From Corynebacterium suranareeae (GTDB lineage: Bacteria; Actinomycetota; Actinomycetes; Mycobacteriales; Mycobacteriaceae): 64,000 nt of DNA. The notes under the pieces were generated by a model. That model saw nothing but the letters and a program-made list of their open reading frames with translations. It was not told where the DNA came from and ran no database searches. Of the stretch, positions 10,644 to 19,720 are shown piece after piece (position 1 is the first letter of the stretch; every line of letters starts with the position of its first letter). Location of the stretch: positions 682,001 through 746,000 of the forward strand of contig NZ_AP017369.1 of NCBI RefSeq assembly GCF_002355155.1, read 5' to 3'. Both the position numbers and the translations under genes were made by a program.

Positions 10644-11834
10644 GTGGCAAAGGCGAAGTTCGAGCGTACCAAGCCCCACGTAAACATCGGCACCATCGGT
10701 CACGTTGACCACGGTAAGACCACCACCACCGCGGCTATCACCAAGGTTCTGGCTGACGCTTACCCTGAGCTCAACGAGGCTTTCGCCTTCGACTCCATCG
10801 ATAAGGCTCCTGAGGAGAAGGAGCGTGGCATCACGATCAACATCTCCCACGTTGAGTACCAGACCGAAAAGCGCCACTACGCACACGTTGACGCTCCAGG
10901 CCACGCCGACTACATCAAGAACATGATTACCGGCGCTGCTCAGATGGACGGCGCAATCCTCGTTGTTGCTGCTACCGACGGCCCAATGCCTCAGACCCGT
11001 GAGCACGTTCTTCTTGCTCGCCAGGTTGGCGTTCCTTACATCCTCGTTGCTCTTAACAAGTGCGACATGGTTGAGGATGAGGAAATCATCGAGCTCGTCG
11101 AGATGGAAGTTCGTGAACTTCTTGCTGAGCAGGACTACGACGAAGAGGCTCCAATTGTTCACATCTCCGCTCTGAAGGCTCTTGAGGGCGACGAGAAGTG
11201 GGGCAAGCAGATCCTTGAGCTCATGCAGGCTTGCGATGACAACATCCCAGACCCAGTTCGTGAGACCGACAAGCCATTCCTCATGCCTATCGAGGACATC
11301 TTCACCATCACCGGTCGTGGCACCGTTGTTACCGGTCGTGTTGAGCGCGGTACCCTGAACGTGAACGATGATGTTGACATCATCGGCATCAAGGAGAAGT
11401 CCACCTCCACCACCGTTACCGGTATCGAGATGTTCCGTAAGCTTCTTGACTCCGCTGAGGCTGGCGACAACTGTGGTCTGCTTCTCCGTGGTATCAAGCG
11501 CGAAGATGTTGAGCGTGGCCAGGTTATCGTTAAGCCAGGCGCTTACACCCCTCACACCGAGTTCGAGGGCTCTGTCTACGTTCTGTCCAAGGATGAAGGT
11601 GGCCGCCACACCCCATTCTTCGACAACTACCGTCCTCAGTTCTACTTCCGCACCACCGACGTTACCGGTGTTGTGAAGCTTCCAGAGGGCACCGAGATGG
11701 TCATGCCTGGCGACAACGTCGACATGTCCGTCACCCTGATCCAGCCTGTCGCTATGGACGAGGGCCTGCGTTTCGCTATCCGCGAAGGCTCCCGCACCGT
11801 TGGCGCTGGTCGTGTCACCAAGATCATCAAGTAA
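10644..11834 (+). CDS. tuf: Translation elongation factor Tu
   Basis: A 396-aa GTPase from a GTG start with an excellent AGGAGGA site. EF-Tu delivers aminoacyl-tRNA to the ribosomal A site. Visible motifs are the P-loop [11 protein letters not shown], the switch-I block [16 protein letters not shown], switch [10 protein letters not shown], the guanine-specificity NKCDMV, and the SALKALEG loop; domains II and III follow with [13 protein letters not shown] and the C-terminal VGAGRVTKI. Length and order are standard. It is monocistronic, with its own promoter and a very strong terminator. Confidence 0.99.
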   Translation: MAKAKFERTKPHVNIGTIGHVDHGKTTTTAAITKVLADAYPELNEAFAFDSIDKAPEEKERGITINISHVEYQTEKRHYAHVDAPGHADYIKNMITGAAQMDGAILVVAATDGPMPQTREHVLLARQVGVPYILVALNKCDMVEDEEIIELVEMEVRELLAEQDYDEEAPIVHISALKALEGDEKWGKQILELMQACDDNIPDPVRETDKPFLMPIEDIFTITGRGTVVTGRVERGTLNVNDDVDIIGIKEKSTSTTVTGIEMFRKLLDSAEAGDNCGLLLRGIKREDVERGQVIVKPGAYTPHTEFEGSVYVLSKDEGGRHTPFFDNYRPQFYFRTTDVTGVVKLPEGTEMVMPGDNVDMSVTLIQPVAMDEGLRFAIREGSRTVGAGRVTKIIK

Positions 11835-11872
11835 TTTGATGCTCTACCTGTTGAAGCCTTTTAGGCTTTAAC

Positions 11873-11924
11873 AAACAAAGCAGCGGCCCCAGAGGAATTA
11901 TCCTCTGGGGTCGCTGCTTTGTTG
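11873..11924 (+). terminator. Terminator of tuf
   Basis: A near-perfect stem of about 22 bp, ACAAAGCAGCGGCCCCAGAG pairing with CTCTGGGGTCGCTGCTTTGT, with a tiny loop. A T-rich right arm end allows termination of tuf, and the A-rich left arm also allows termination of the convergent AraC-type gene. Confidence 0.9.
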
Positions 11925-11931
11925 TGTGTAC

Positions 11932-11989
11932 ATTCGGCACCAAAATTCTGGCAAAAAGGGGCCAAACTTAGGAAATCTTGGTGTCGAAT
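11932..11989. repeat. Palindromic intergenic element (hairpin 2)
   Basis: Left arm ATTCGGCACCAAAATT pairs with right arm AATCTTGGTGTCGAAT around a 26-base loop. It lies between convergent genes next to the tuf terminator. It is a diverged member of the palindrome family, with a CGGCACCAA core instead of CGTGCCAA. Confidence 0.55.
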
Positions 11990-12006
11990 TCACATCGGGG
12001 TTCTAG

Positions 12007-12753
12007 CTAAAACTGCTCTGCATAAGAACTAGGAGTTACTCCAGTTTGCCTTTTAAACGCCCTGCCAAAGGAACTGGCGGTAGAGTATCCGACGCGAAAA
12101 GCCACAGAATCAACTGGGAGTCCGAGTTTGATCAATCGCTTTGCCTCACTGATCCGGCAATGCATCCGCCATTCCTGGAAGGTTAATCCGGTTTCGTTGC
12201 AGAATTCTCGCTCGATCGTCCGGGGCGATGTATGAACGAAACGTGCCAACTGTTCAAGGGTGCGTAAATCGCCAGGGTTCTCGTTAAGGAATTCTGCAAT
12301 CTGCCGAGAAGCAGCGCTTTGTGGCCACATCGGGCTATTCATGTGTTCAACTATGCGGTCAACGACATATTGGTCAAGTGCGCCCCGATCATGAATGAGA
12401 GACGAATCGCTTTGCACCATGCTCATGAGTAGATCAGATAGTTCGGCATTGACGTGCAGAATGTGTGAACTCGTTAGCTCTGCGTTGATATTGACGTGGG
12501 ATTTAGGGAAGAAGATTCGCAGGAGTAACGAGTTGGAATTTACATAAAGGCTGTGTCTAAAACCGGCTGGTACCCACAAGGCTTCATCGGCTCGAAGAAC
12601 CTTTGGATCGTCATTCAGGGAGATAGTAGAAGTTCCTCGATACTGCCAAAACAGAATGTGGCTTTCGGGGTGGAGTCGATCAGTGACCACTATTGGCTCA
12701 GTAATTGGAAATGCTGGGGCTTGGACAGTTTTAGAGGTCATTGTCATCGTCAT
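12007..12753 (-). CDS. AraC-family transcriptional regulator
   Basis: About 248 aa from the ATG at 12753, chosen because GGAG lies 7 bases upstream; a longer frame to 12774 lacks a site. The N-terminal half is a cupin-like sensing domain (HILFWQYRGTSTISL and ADEALWVPAGFRHSLYV). The C-terminal 100 residues carry the two AraC helix-turn-helix motifs: TLEQLARFVHTSPRTIEREFC and VDSVAFRVGYSTASSFGRAFKRQTGVTPSSY. The architecture resembles small-molecule-responsive regulators such as NimR. It is divergent from the ABC exporter genes that start 240 bases away, so it may control them, but no operator could be assigned. The ligand is unknown. Confidence 0.88.
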   Translation of the reverse strand: MTMTMTSKTVQAPAFPITEPIVVTDRLHPESHILFWQYRGTSTISLNDDPKVLRADEALWVPAGFRHSLYVNSNSLLLRIFFPKSHVNINAELTSSHILHVNAELSDLLMSMVQSDSSLIHDRGALDQYVVDRIVEHMNSPMWPQSAASRQIAEFLNENPGDLRTLEQLARFVHTSPRTIEREFCNETGLTFQEWRMHCRISEAKRLIKLGLPVDSVAFRVGYSTASSFGRAFKRQTGVTPSSYAEQF

Positions 12754-12993
12754 TGCGGATCTCCTACTGGACACAATCAGCTCGAGGGAAATTCGGGTTT
12801 CGTCGAATAGTCGACTTTAGAAGCTTTGTTGGCGCAAAATGTTTACCAAGAAAGCTTAGCCTGTCCTATGCTACTTTTTCGACCCTGGATCTTCCTAGGC
12901 GTAGTGGCTTTGAGTCTTTCGTGTGTGCTTTCTTGACGTGACATCCGAGGCGAGACGCTTACGGGTCACATTCATTCTTGTTTAAAGCTGTCG

Positions 12994-14745
12994 ATGAAGA
13001 ACACGGAGCCCAATTTGCACGAGGCAGACACGCAACAATGGTGGGGATTCGGTGAAGCGTCCAAAAAGCCGGATCCTGATTTCCACATTGATATTGATCC
13101 GCAGTGGTCTTCTCTACAGCTCAGCAAAGCAGTGATCAAAGCAAACGGTCTTCGAATGGGTGTTTCGGCTTCCTTGTTGATTGTTTTTGGAATGGCCAAC
13201 ATGCTGCTTCCCTCTGCCATAGGACGGCTGGTAGATGAGGTTGCTGCACCAGCTTATTCGGGTGTTGATTTTGATCAGCTTCTCAAGCCGTTAATGCTTT
13301 AGCTTCTAGCGTTAGCGCTAATTTATTTAGCCATTAATGTGGGTTTTCGTTTTGGAAGTCGGATAAGTTGGCTTGGGGTTCAGCGCAGTCAGTTTGAGTT
13401 GTCCCAAACTGTTCTCAATAGAGTGCTCTCACCCAAAGGCTTCGATGGTCCTCGGCTGGCACCAGGGCAGTTATTGTCAGTGGCGACTGGTGATACTCAA
13501 CGTGCTTGTCAGGTTTTATATATCACGGTGTACCCACCAGGGCAGATAGCGGCATTAGTCGTTGCTGTTGTCACCCTGTCATTAATCAATCTGTGGCTAG
13601 GAATCGGTGTGATGCTAGGTTTGCCGGTGTTGCTTTTCATCATGCACATGGCTGCTCGTCTACTGAGGAAGCGAAGTTTAGGTGAGCAACAAAGCCTGGC
13701 AGAAGCCACAGGAAATGCGGCAGATCTGGTCGCAGGGGCTCGTGTTCTCAACGGGCTTCATGCTGAAGACACAGCTTCTGGCATCTATCGAGGAGTTAGC
13801 CGCCGCGCTTTGCGCAAGACACTTTCAGCGAGGATGGCATATGCGGCGTTTAACGGAGTAACGACAACCGGCGCGCAGTTATTCGCAGTGTTCGTGACAT
13901 TGGCAGCTACCATCTTGGCTTTCAACGGATTGATCTCAGCAGGTGAACTTATTACGGCGAGTGGTGTTGCAATCGTCATGATTGTTCCAGTAAATGAGCT
14001 GGTTGGCACTTTGGGGGCTGTGCGGGCGGTATCGCAGGCTTCATCACAAAGAGTCTTGGATTTGCTTAAAAGCGCACCGCATCCTGCCACGGCAGGGCAA
14101 TTAGAAGTATTAGACGAAACTCCTACGCTGACAATCAAAAATGTTCATGTTGACGGCGTGAACATTGATGGTGAATTTTCCTTTGGTGAGTTTGTGGTTT
14201 TAGATCTACCTCAGCACGCCGGAACGCAGCTAGCAGAGGTGTTAAGTCTGCAGCGAATACCAGAACAAGGTGAGGTGACAATCGCAGATTTGCCACTGGG
14301 TAGCATCCATCCAGAGGTTCTTAGACGACATCTCTTAGTGGTGCCACATCGCCCCGGGATGTTTGCCGGCACAGTGCTGGATAATATCCGCCGTGCAGGT
14401 CCTGAAGTTTTTTCAGAAGAACAGGCTCAGCGTGCTTTGGAGATTGTTGCTTTGTCGGAGTCTGAACTGCTAGGAGGCAACTCCACTGAAATTTCTGATG
14501 GAGCCTGGGAGCTATCTGGTGGGCAACGTCAACGTATTGCACTAGCGCGAGGAATCGTAGCCAGTCCACCCATTTTGGTGTTGGTTGAACCCACAACGTC
14601 TGTAGACGCGGTTACTGAATCGCAGATCGCCACCAATCTCTACTCTCACCGAAAAGGATTTCTGACCGTGGTGATCACATCATCTCCTGTTTTTCATGCT
14701 GTTGCGGACCGTGTTATTGCATCTGAAAAGGTGAGCCGTTCATGA
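12994..14745 (+). pseudogene. ABC exporter half-transporter 1, interrupted by an in-frame amber codon
   Basis: Both sides of a TAG codon at 13300-13302 read in the same frame. The upstream part ends DQLLKPLML and the downstream part continues LLALALIYLAINVGF, inside a transmembrane helix. Without the stop the product would be about 583 aa: an N-terminal extension, a six-helix exporter membrane domain, and an ATP-binding domain. That domain is degenerate: Walker A reads LPQHAGTQL, the Q-loop glutamine is His, Walker B reads VLVLVEPT (Asp lost) and the H-loop reads VITSSPVF. The signature LSGGQRQRIALARG is intact, as expected for the regulatory half of a heterodimeric exporter. Its TGA overlaps the ATG of the partner gene. 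It could be a true nonsense mutation, a strain-specific lesion or a sequencing error; restart at GTG 13339 lacks a ribosome-binding site. Confidence 0.85.
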
Positions 14746-16484
14746 GTTCGAAAGCTTTGTTGCCGGTCGCAGACGCTAAGCAAGTGACAGCGTGTCTTTG
14801 GGCAATGTCGAAAGGTCGACGTTGGGCATGGGTTGGGGTATTTCTGCTTTTCCTCCTGGAATCGATGACTTCCTTGATTGTGCCTTTGGTCATTGGCCGC
14901 ATCGTTGATGATTTAGTAGCTCAGCAAACAGGTGCTGCTTCAGGGACATTAACTTTAAAGATTGTCTTGCTTGTCATAGCTGCTGCCGGAGCGGGGCTTT
15001 GTACTTGGCTTGGTGGGGTGAGTTTGGCGTGGGTGGCGGAAACCCTCATTGCAGAATTACGCGAAGACTTTGTCGCAGCTGCGCTGAAGTTGCGCAGATC
15101 CACATTGGAAGGGGCGGGAGCGGGAGATGTGATTACCCGCGCTTCTGATGATATTTCAGAAGTATCGGATATTCTGCCGGAAGTGTTGCCAAAACTGTTT
15201 GTGTCAGTGTTTACGTTGATTTTGATTTCTGCGACGATGACAGTTTTGGACTGGCGATTCTTTTTAGCATTCTTAATTATTGTCCCTTTTTATGTCATTA
15301 CTATTCGTTGGTATAGGCGCACAGCACCGCAGGTATATCGGCAGCAGCGCGCAGTCGAATCAGTACGCGGTCAGCATATTTTAGGAACTATTGAAAATTT
15401 AGACACGGTTGCTGCTCATCGTCTTGGAGACCAGCAGTTAAATCTCATTGCGGGTTCTTCATGGGATAAAGTGCGGTGGGCAATGCGTACCAGAATCGTG
15501 CAGAATCGCATGTTTGGACGGCTCAATTTTGCCCAAGCCGTAGGACTCATCACTGTATTAGTCGTTGGGGTGTGGTTGGCGTCGAAGGGGCAAGCAACCG
15601 CAGGAATGGTTACTTCTGCAGCGTTGTTGTTTCAACGAGTTATTCTTCCGATTCAGCAGATGATGATCGTGATGGATGAATTGCAAGCCGCAATATCATC
15701 ACTGTCTCGCCTGGTTGGAGTCATTGAACACCGGGATGTAGAAGACAAAACAGAAAGCGCTCAGGGGCCGGGCAATGGATCTGTAGTGAACTTAGAGGGC
15801 GTGGGCTTTGGCTACTCACCTGAAGCCAACGTGTTAGAAGACGTTGATTTGGTGATTGACAAGGGAGAAAAGGTTGCGGTGGTAGGTGCCACTGGATCTG
15901 GGAAATCAACCTTGGCCTCTTTAATCGCTGGGATCTATCATCCCCATAAGGGGAGCATCGGTAGGGCAATACCAACGTCTGAGATTGCTTTCCTTTCGCA
16001 AGAAAGCCACGTGTTTATTGGTACCGTTCGCTCGAATCTCCTGTTGGCTGACCCGACGGCCACTGAGGAACAAGTGCTTAATGCCCTGCGGGTTGTTGGT
16101 GCTGATCAATGGGTAGCGGGCTTGCCGGATGGTTTAGACACTGAAGTAGGACATGGCCATATGCAGCTCGATCCGGCGCACGCCCAGCATTTGGCTTTGG
16201 CAAGAGTTGTGTTGTTGCAACCTCAATTAGCAATTTTGGATGAGGCCACTGCTGAGGCAGATAGTGCTGATGCGGAGTTGTTAGATCAAGCTTCACTTAA
16301 CGCAATTGGCTCTGGTGCTGCGTTGATCATTGCTCATCGACTTTCTCAGGCATCTCGAGCTGATCGGATCATCATGATGAAACGTGGCAGGATCGTTGAA
16401 AATGGAACGCATGAAGAACTGCTTGGAAGCGGGGGAGAGTACGCCATCTTGTGGAACGCATGGACAGTGGGAAGTCGGAGGTAA
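14742..16484 (+). CDS. ABC exporter half-transporter 2 (ATP-hydrolysing subunit)
   Basis: A 580-aa membrane-ATPase fusion that starts in a 4-base ATGA overlap with the preceding gene. An N-terminal exporter membrane domain of six helices (first FLLFLLESMTSLIVPLVIG) is followed by an ATP-binding domain. Walker A GATGSGKST (about residue 380), Q-loop FLSQESHVF, Walker B LAILDEAT and H-loop IIAHRLSQ are all intact. The signature motif is lost, however: LDPAHAQHLALAR replaces LSGGQ. Together with the preceding subunit, which has LSGGQ but no working Walker motifs, exactly one complete ATP site can be built. The substrate is unknown; related pairs export drugs, lipids or peptides. If the partner is not made because of its amber codon, this subunit may be orphaned. 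Confidence 0.9.
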   Translation: MSSKALLPVADAKQVTACLWAMSKGRRWAWVGVFLLFLLESMTSLIVPLVIGRIVDDLVAQQTGAASGTLTLKIVLLVIAAAGAGLCTWLGGVSLAWVAETLIAELREDFVAAALKLRRSTLEGAGAGDVITRASDDISEVSDILPEVLPKLFVSVFTLILISATMTVLDWRFFLAFLIIVPFYVITIRWYRRTAPQVYRQQRAVESVRGQHILGTIENLDTVAAHRLGDQQLNLIAGSSWDKVRWAMRTRIVQNRMFGRLNFAQAVGLITVLVVGVWLASKGQATAGMVTSAALLFQRVILPIQQMMIVMDELQAAISSLSRLVGVIEHRDVEDKTESAQGPGNGSVVNLEGVGFGYSPEANVLEDVDLVIDKGEKVAVVGATGSGKSTLASLIAGIYHPHKGSIGRAIPTSEIAFLSQESHVFIGTVRSNLLLADPTATEEQVLNALRVVGADQWVAGLPDGLDTEVGHGHMQLDPAHAQHLALARVVLLQPQLAILDEATAEADSADAELLDQASLNAIGSGAALIIAHRLSQASRADRIIMMKRGRIVENGTHEELLGSGGEYAILWNAWTVGSRR

Positions 16485-16523
16485 TTCCTTGTAACCGCAT
16501 CGCACGCTAATAAGGTGGGTGGG

Positions 16524-17216
16524 GTGAACGATCATGTGAGAATCCCCGTGGTGCTTGAGCAATTACGTTTGGCCTGGGAGGGGCAGCCGGAGCTTTCCCT
16601 AGCAACGTTGTTTGGGATTTTGAGCAATCAGGGCATTGGGTGGGGCACAGATGATGAAACGCTGATGGAAGCACTGGCCCACATGCGCACCTTGCATCCC
16701 GCAGAAATTAGCGGCCCCATTTTTCAGATTGATGCACGCTACGTGGTGGAGACTGCTGATAATCACGTCACCGTTGACCCGTACCGGGTTGTCGTGCGAC
16801 CGCAATCTACAGATGGTGACATTCGGCAACCAGGTATTTGGGGCTATAGCAAAGTGCAGTGCAGAGTGGGAACTGACTTGGTCGTGAGTGATCAAGAAGG
16901 CAGTGAACACCACCTGGGCTTGGTCAAGCGCATCACATTGGCCGATTCAGGCCCTCGGCCAGAGATCGAGGACCTCAGTGGGTTCCGGCGCGAGGGCATG
17001 GCTGAGCAAGTCTTTGCATTGCTTTTCGACGACGACACCCTCGTTTTACTCGACCACCGGATGACTCAGTTCCACAAGAACAGGCGCGCAGTTGATTATC
17101 ATCGCATGCTGTGGGACCGCGTCATCCAGGCGCGTCCAGGTGAGTCATTGCAGGTGTCAACTCCCTCTGGGATTCATGAACTTGGAATTATCTCAAAAAT
17201 TATTCCGGTGAATTGA
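16524..17216 (+). CDS. Hypothetical protein
   Basis: About 230 aa; GTG codons at 16515 and 16524 are both possible, and AAGGTGGG just upstream favours 16524. I recognise no domain. The sequence is soluble and acidic, has no signal peptide or membrane segment, and looks like an all-alpha N-terminal part (LEQLRLAWEGQPELSLATLF) followed by a beta-rich part (RYVVETADNHVTVDPYRVVV). It follows the exporter gene after 39 bases on the same strand and may be in the same transcript. Its 3' end overlaps that of the convergent siderophore-interacting gene by 17 bases. It carries one copy of the 11-mer GCTTTTCGACG in frame as LFDD. Confidence 0.75.
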   Translation: MNDHVRIPVVLEQLRLAWEGQPELSLATLFGILSNQGIGWGTDDETLMEALAHMRTLHPAEISGPIFQIDARYVVETADNHVTVDPYRVVVRPQSTDGDIRQPGIWGYSKVQCRVGTDLVVSDQEGSEHHLGLVKRITLADSGPRPEIEDLSGFRREGMAEQVFALLFDDDTLVLLDHRMTQFHKNRRAVDYHRMLWDRVIQARPGESLQVSTPSGIHELGIISKIIPVN

Positions 17217-18930
17217 TCTCTTTAGAAAAATCGAAAACTGTCTTCCCCCAACCCACGGTGGAACGTTGCGGCTGAGGGATCCCGGCTGCGTTAAAGAGTG
17301 CTTCGTATTCTTCATTGGTGCGCAGCCCTCCTCCGGTGAGGGAGAAGTGTTCCAGGTCGTGTTCGTAGTCGTGGTCATGCGCGGTGGCGTGGTCAAGTAC
17401 ATCGGTGAACAGTATTACGCGTCCGCAGGCTGCTGCGTGGCGTAGTAAAGTGGCGGCATCTTCATCAGAGAGAGTCGATAGAGGATCTATAAGCAAAACA
17501 AGATCGACGTTTTCGTTAAGCTCATAGGACAGGGTCACATTAGGGTGCTTTTCTGCAATAACAGTGCCGAATACTTCGGGGGCTCTACCAATTACTGCCA
17601 TGGAGGACACTTCTTCAAACACCGGAAGTGGTGCCAAAGCAGCCGCGTAATAACCTGCCAAACTTGATTCATCATCGAGGCGTGTGGCGCGAAGCTCATC
17701 ACTTTCTTCATAGCCAGAAGGCTCGCCTGTTTGCACGGCTTCAAGCAATCCAAGAAGACCAGCTAGTTCCCTATGAGCATGTGAGCGAACCATGGACAAG
17801 GAGTCGGACACGCGGTCATCATCAAGCTCGCGGCCAAGGTCAGTCAGCTGATACCCACCCTCAACTTCTTCAACAATGTCGATGGAACGAAGATAGTGGA
17901 GTAATTTGCTCAATCCGATTCGGTTGGATCCTGTTGCAGCAACAAGATCACCAATAGTTCGTACATGACCTCCAAAAGCCTGGCCCAGACCAATGGTGGC
18001 AGCCACTCTTAATGCGAAGCCAGCGGTGAGGTCAGTGAGCTCGTGGAACTCTTCTCGGATATTTTTAGTAGCTGAAAGGTCTTGAATACCGTCGTGTTCT
18101 TCAGAGACCACCACTTCTTGACGCTTCCAATAGCCCGTGACCTCGATCTGCTCTTTGGATAGACCTTTTTCATTTTTAAGCCAACGGCGAATTGGTTTGA
18201 GTGTGTTTGCTTCTCCCGCAACCCACGCAAAGGCGGTGCCTTCCCACCATGGGGCGGAGAGGATGGCGTCGAAAAGCAATGTTGTTGTGCCGGCTTCGGC
18301 ACCGTTATTTACCAGCCAGTGAACCTCTACTCCTTCGGGCGTGGGGAGATCGAGTTGTCGGTGTTCATCGTGGGCGACCTCGATAAATACTTGGCCACGA
18401 GCATTCTTAGGCCATTCTTCTAACCAACGCCCGATTGCTGGAAGCGCTGTTTCATCACCAGCTACCAACACCCAATCGGCGCCCTCGGGGTGAGTGGCAG
18501 AAGATTTAGGACCGGCGATTTGAATGGTTGCGCCGACTTGGACGGTACGCGCCCATGTGGTTGCAGGGCCTAGGCCGTGGACTACAAAGTCAACGTCTAA
18601 TTCACCTTTCTCTGCATCCCATCGACGAACGGTGTACGTGCGCATTACCAAATGATCATTGCCACGCGGCCAATCAAGTACGCCATCTGCCTGCGTGGGG
18701 CCAATTGCTTCCTCTGCATCTGGGTGACGCAGCAAGATCTTAAACTCATCATCAAATCCGTCTGAGCGGAACTCAGCGACAGGAAATCCATTTGCAGCAG
18801 TGTGTGCCTTAAGTTGCTCACCACCGAGCGTGACCCTACGCATTCCTGGGGTGACATCGTCTGTGCGAAGTACCTGTAGGAAGCGTGTCGTGATGGGGAA
18901 AATGCTCAGAGGTCGGAGGTTGATGCTCAT
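17200..18930 (-). CDS. Siderophore-interacting flavoprotein fused to a methyltransferase-like C-terminal region
   Basis: A 576-aa protein. Residues 1 to about 275 are a siderophore-interacting FAD/NAD(P)H reductase domain: the FAD motif RTYTVRRWD, the central GDETALPAIGRWLEEWP, and FAWVAGEANTLKPIRRWLKNE with a closing VTGYWKRQE. Such enzymes reduce ferric siderophores in the cytoplasm to release iron. Ordinary members stop there. Here a second region of about 300 aa follows, starting with a winged-helix-like dimerisation segment (AATIGLGQAFGGHVRTIGDLVAATG, later YQLTDLGREL) as in O-methyltransferases. The end (TNEEYEALFNAAG) resembles the last strands of that family, but no glycine-rich SAM motif is evident. 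It sits upstream of an iron-siderophore importer on the same strand, consistent with an iron role. Function of the C-terminal part unknown. Confidence 0.85.
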   Translation of the reverse strand: MSINLRPLSIFPITTRFLQVLRTDDVTPGMRRVTLGGEQLKAHTAANGFPVAEFRSDGFDDEFKILLRHPDAEEAIGPTQADGVLDWPRGNDHLVMRTYTVRRWDAEKGELDVDFVVHGLGPATTWARTVQVGATIQIAGPKSSATHPEGADWVLVAGDETALPAIGRWLEEWPKNARGQVFIEVAHDEHRQLDLPTPEGVEVHWLVNNGAEAGTTTLLFDAILSAPWWEGTAFAWVAGEANTLKPIRRWLKNEKGLSKEQIEVTGYWKRQEVVVSEEHDGIQDLSATKNIREEFHELTDLTAGFALRVAATIGLGQAFGGHVRTIGDLVAATGSNRIGLSKLLHYLRSIDIVEEVEGGYQLTDLGRELDDDRVSDSLSMVRSHAHRELAGLLGLLEAVQTGEPSGYEESDELRATRLDDESSLAGYYAAALAPLPVFEEVSSMAVIGRAPEVFGTVIAEKHPNVTLSYELNENVDLVLLIDPLSTLSDEDAATLLRHAAACGRVILFTDVLDHATAHDHDYEHDLEHFSLTGGGLRTNEEYEALFNAAGIPQPQRSTVGWGKTVFDFSKEINSPE

Positions 18931-19125
18931 GGTTTCCTTAACGTGGATAAATCAGGTTGATGGACATAGGGAAAGCTGGACACATCCTAAGTAAGGAGTG
19001 CCTAAATAAGTGGCCTTTATGAGACATCTTTTATACAGATTCCGACAGATTCGGTTTAAGTGTCTTGAATTTGTATCACTTGGAGCTTCAATGGCGCTTC
19101 AGATGTCAGCCTCGGATCGGTGTGG

Positions 19126-19256
19126 ACATACAGGCGTGCCAAGATTCCCAAATTTGAGAATCTTTGGCACGTGTGTTTGGTTTACGCTTCCCTGAGCCGG
19201 ACTGGCATGACAAGAATTGTCAAAAATCAGAAATCTTGGCATGCCTGTCTGGTTTT
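19126..19256. repeat. Two palindromic intergenic elements (hairpins 3 and 4)
   Basis: Hairpin 3 (19126-19181) pairs an arm containing GGCGTGCCAAGATTC with GAATCTTTGGCACGTGTG. Hairpin 4 (19196-19254) pairs GGCATGACAAGAATTG with AAATCTTGGCATGCC, and its outer arms contain CCGGACT and TCTGGT. They lie in the 790-base gap between two codirectional iron genes. No gene was found there; residual text at 19010-19100 weakly resembles the dispersed repeat. Confidence 0.7.
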
Positions 19257-19299
19257 TAGAATCAAGTCACACACTGGGGGTATAGCAGCGAACGCCAAA

Positions 19300-19430
19300 A
19301 CCGACTTGAGGCGTTTATCGCTTGTTTAAGTCCTCGAGTATTTCGAATGAGTATTTGTATGGACGATGCCGTGAAAACCTCTTAGAAACGATTCTGGGGA
19401 GGTATGACCTTTGGGGGTGAGGGGCAAAAT
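19300..19430 (+). repeat. Dispersed intergenic repeat, copy B
   Basis: Contains the ordered motifs GAGGCGTTTATCGCTTGTTTAA, GAATGAGTATTTGTAT, GATGCCGTGAAAA and TTAGAAACGATTCTGGGGAGG, which recur at 48308-48410 and, inverted, at 23075-23200. A palindromic pair follows directly, as at the other copies. Confidence 0.7.
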
Positions 19431-19439
19431 TCAAGCCGG

Positions 19440-19569
19440 ACCAAACTAGGAGACCCAGAATCGTCAAAAACCGGGATGTTGGGTCTCTGTGTTTGGTACC
19501 TAGCGCGATAAACCAAACCAGGAGACCCAGGATCCCCCAAAACCCGGAAATTGGGTCTCTGTGTTTGGT
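19440..19569. repeat. Two palindromic intergenic elements (hairpins 5 and 6)
   Basis: Hairpin 5 (19440-19498) pairs ACCAAACTAGGAGACCCAG with TTGGGTCTCTGTGTTTGGT. Hairpin 6 (19512-19569) pairs ACCAAACCAGGAGACCCAG with the same right arm. The outer ACCAAAC/GTTTGGT arms match hairpins 1, 3 and 7, but the inner stem is GAGACCCA/TGGGTCTC instead of CGTGCCAA/TTGGCACG. Confidence 0.8.
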
Positions 19570-19682
19570 CTGCCAGGGCTCCGCGAAGCAATCCGGTGTT
19601 TTAAGCCGTCATCGGGAATGGATTCTGGTTGCAGCCCTTTTGGATTCGGCTATAAAGGACAGTTTTGAGACACTTCCCCAAT

Positions 19683-19715
19683 TAAAAAGCCTGCCACGAA
19701 TAATTCGCAGCAGGC
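19683..19715 (-). terminator. Terminator of the iron-siderophore ABC operon
   Basis: On the - strand GCCTGC-GCGAA pairs with TTCGT-GCAGGC and is followed by TTTTTAAT, shortly after the ATPase stop codon. Confidence 0.8.
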
Positions 19716-19720
19716 AGAGG

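Noticed and set aside
12994..13302. Separate 102-aa gene
   Set aside because: It reads in the same frame as the following exporter sequence across a TAG codon, so it is the 5' end of one interrupted gene.
18980..19015. Second DtxR box before the siderophore-interacting gene
   Set aside because: TTAGGCACTCCTTACTTAG on the - strand matches the consensus at only about 12 of 19 positions, too weak to list.
19126..19569. Possible CRISPR array
   Set aside because: The four repeated units are palindromes with irregular spacing and diverged arms. There are no uniform spacers, no leader and no cas genes.
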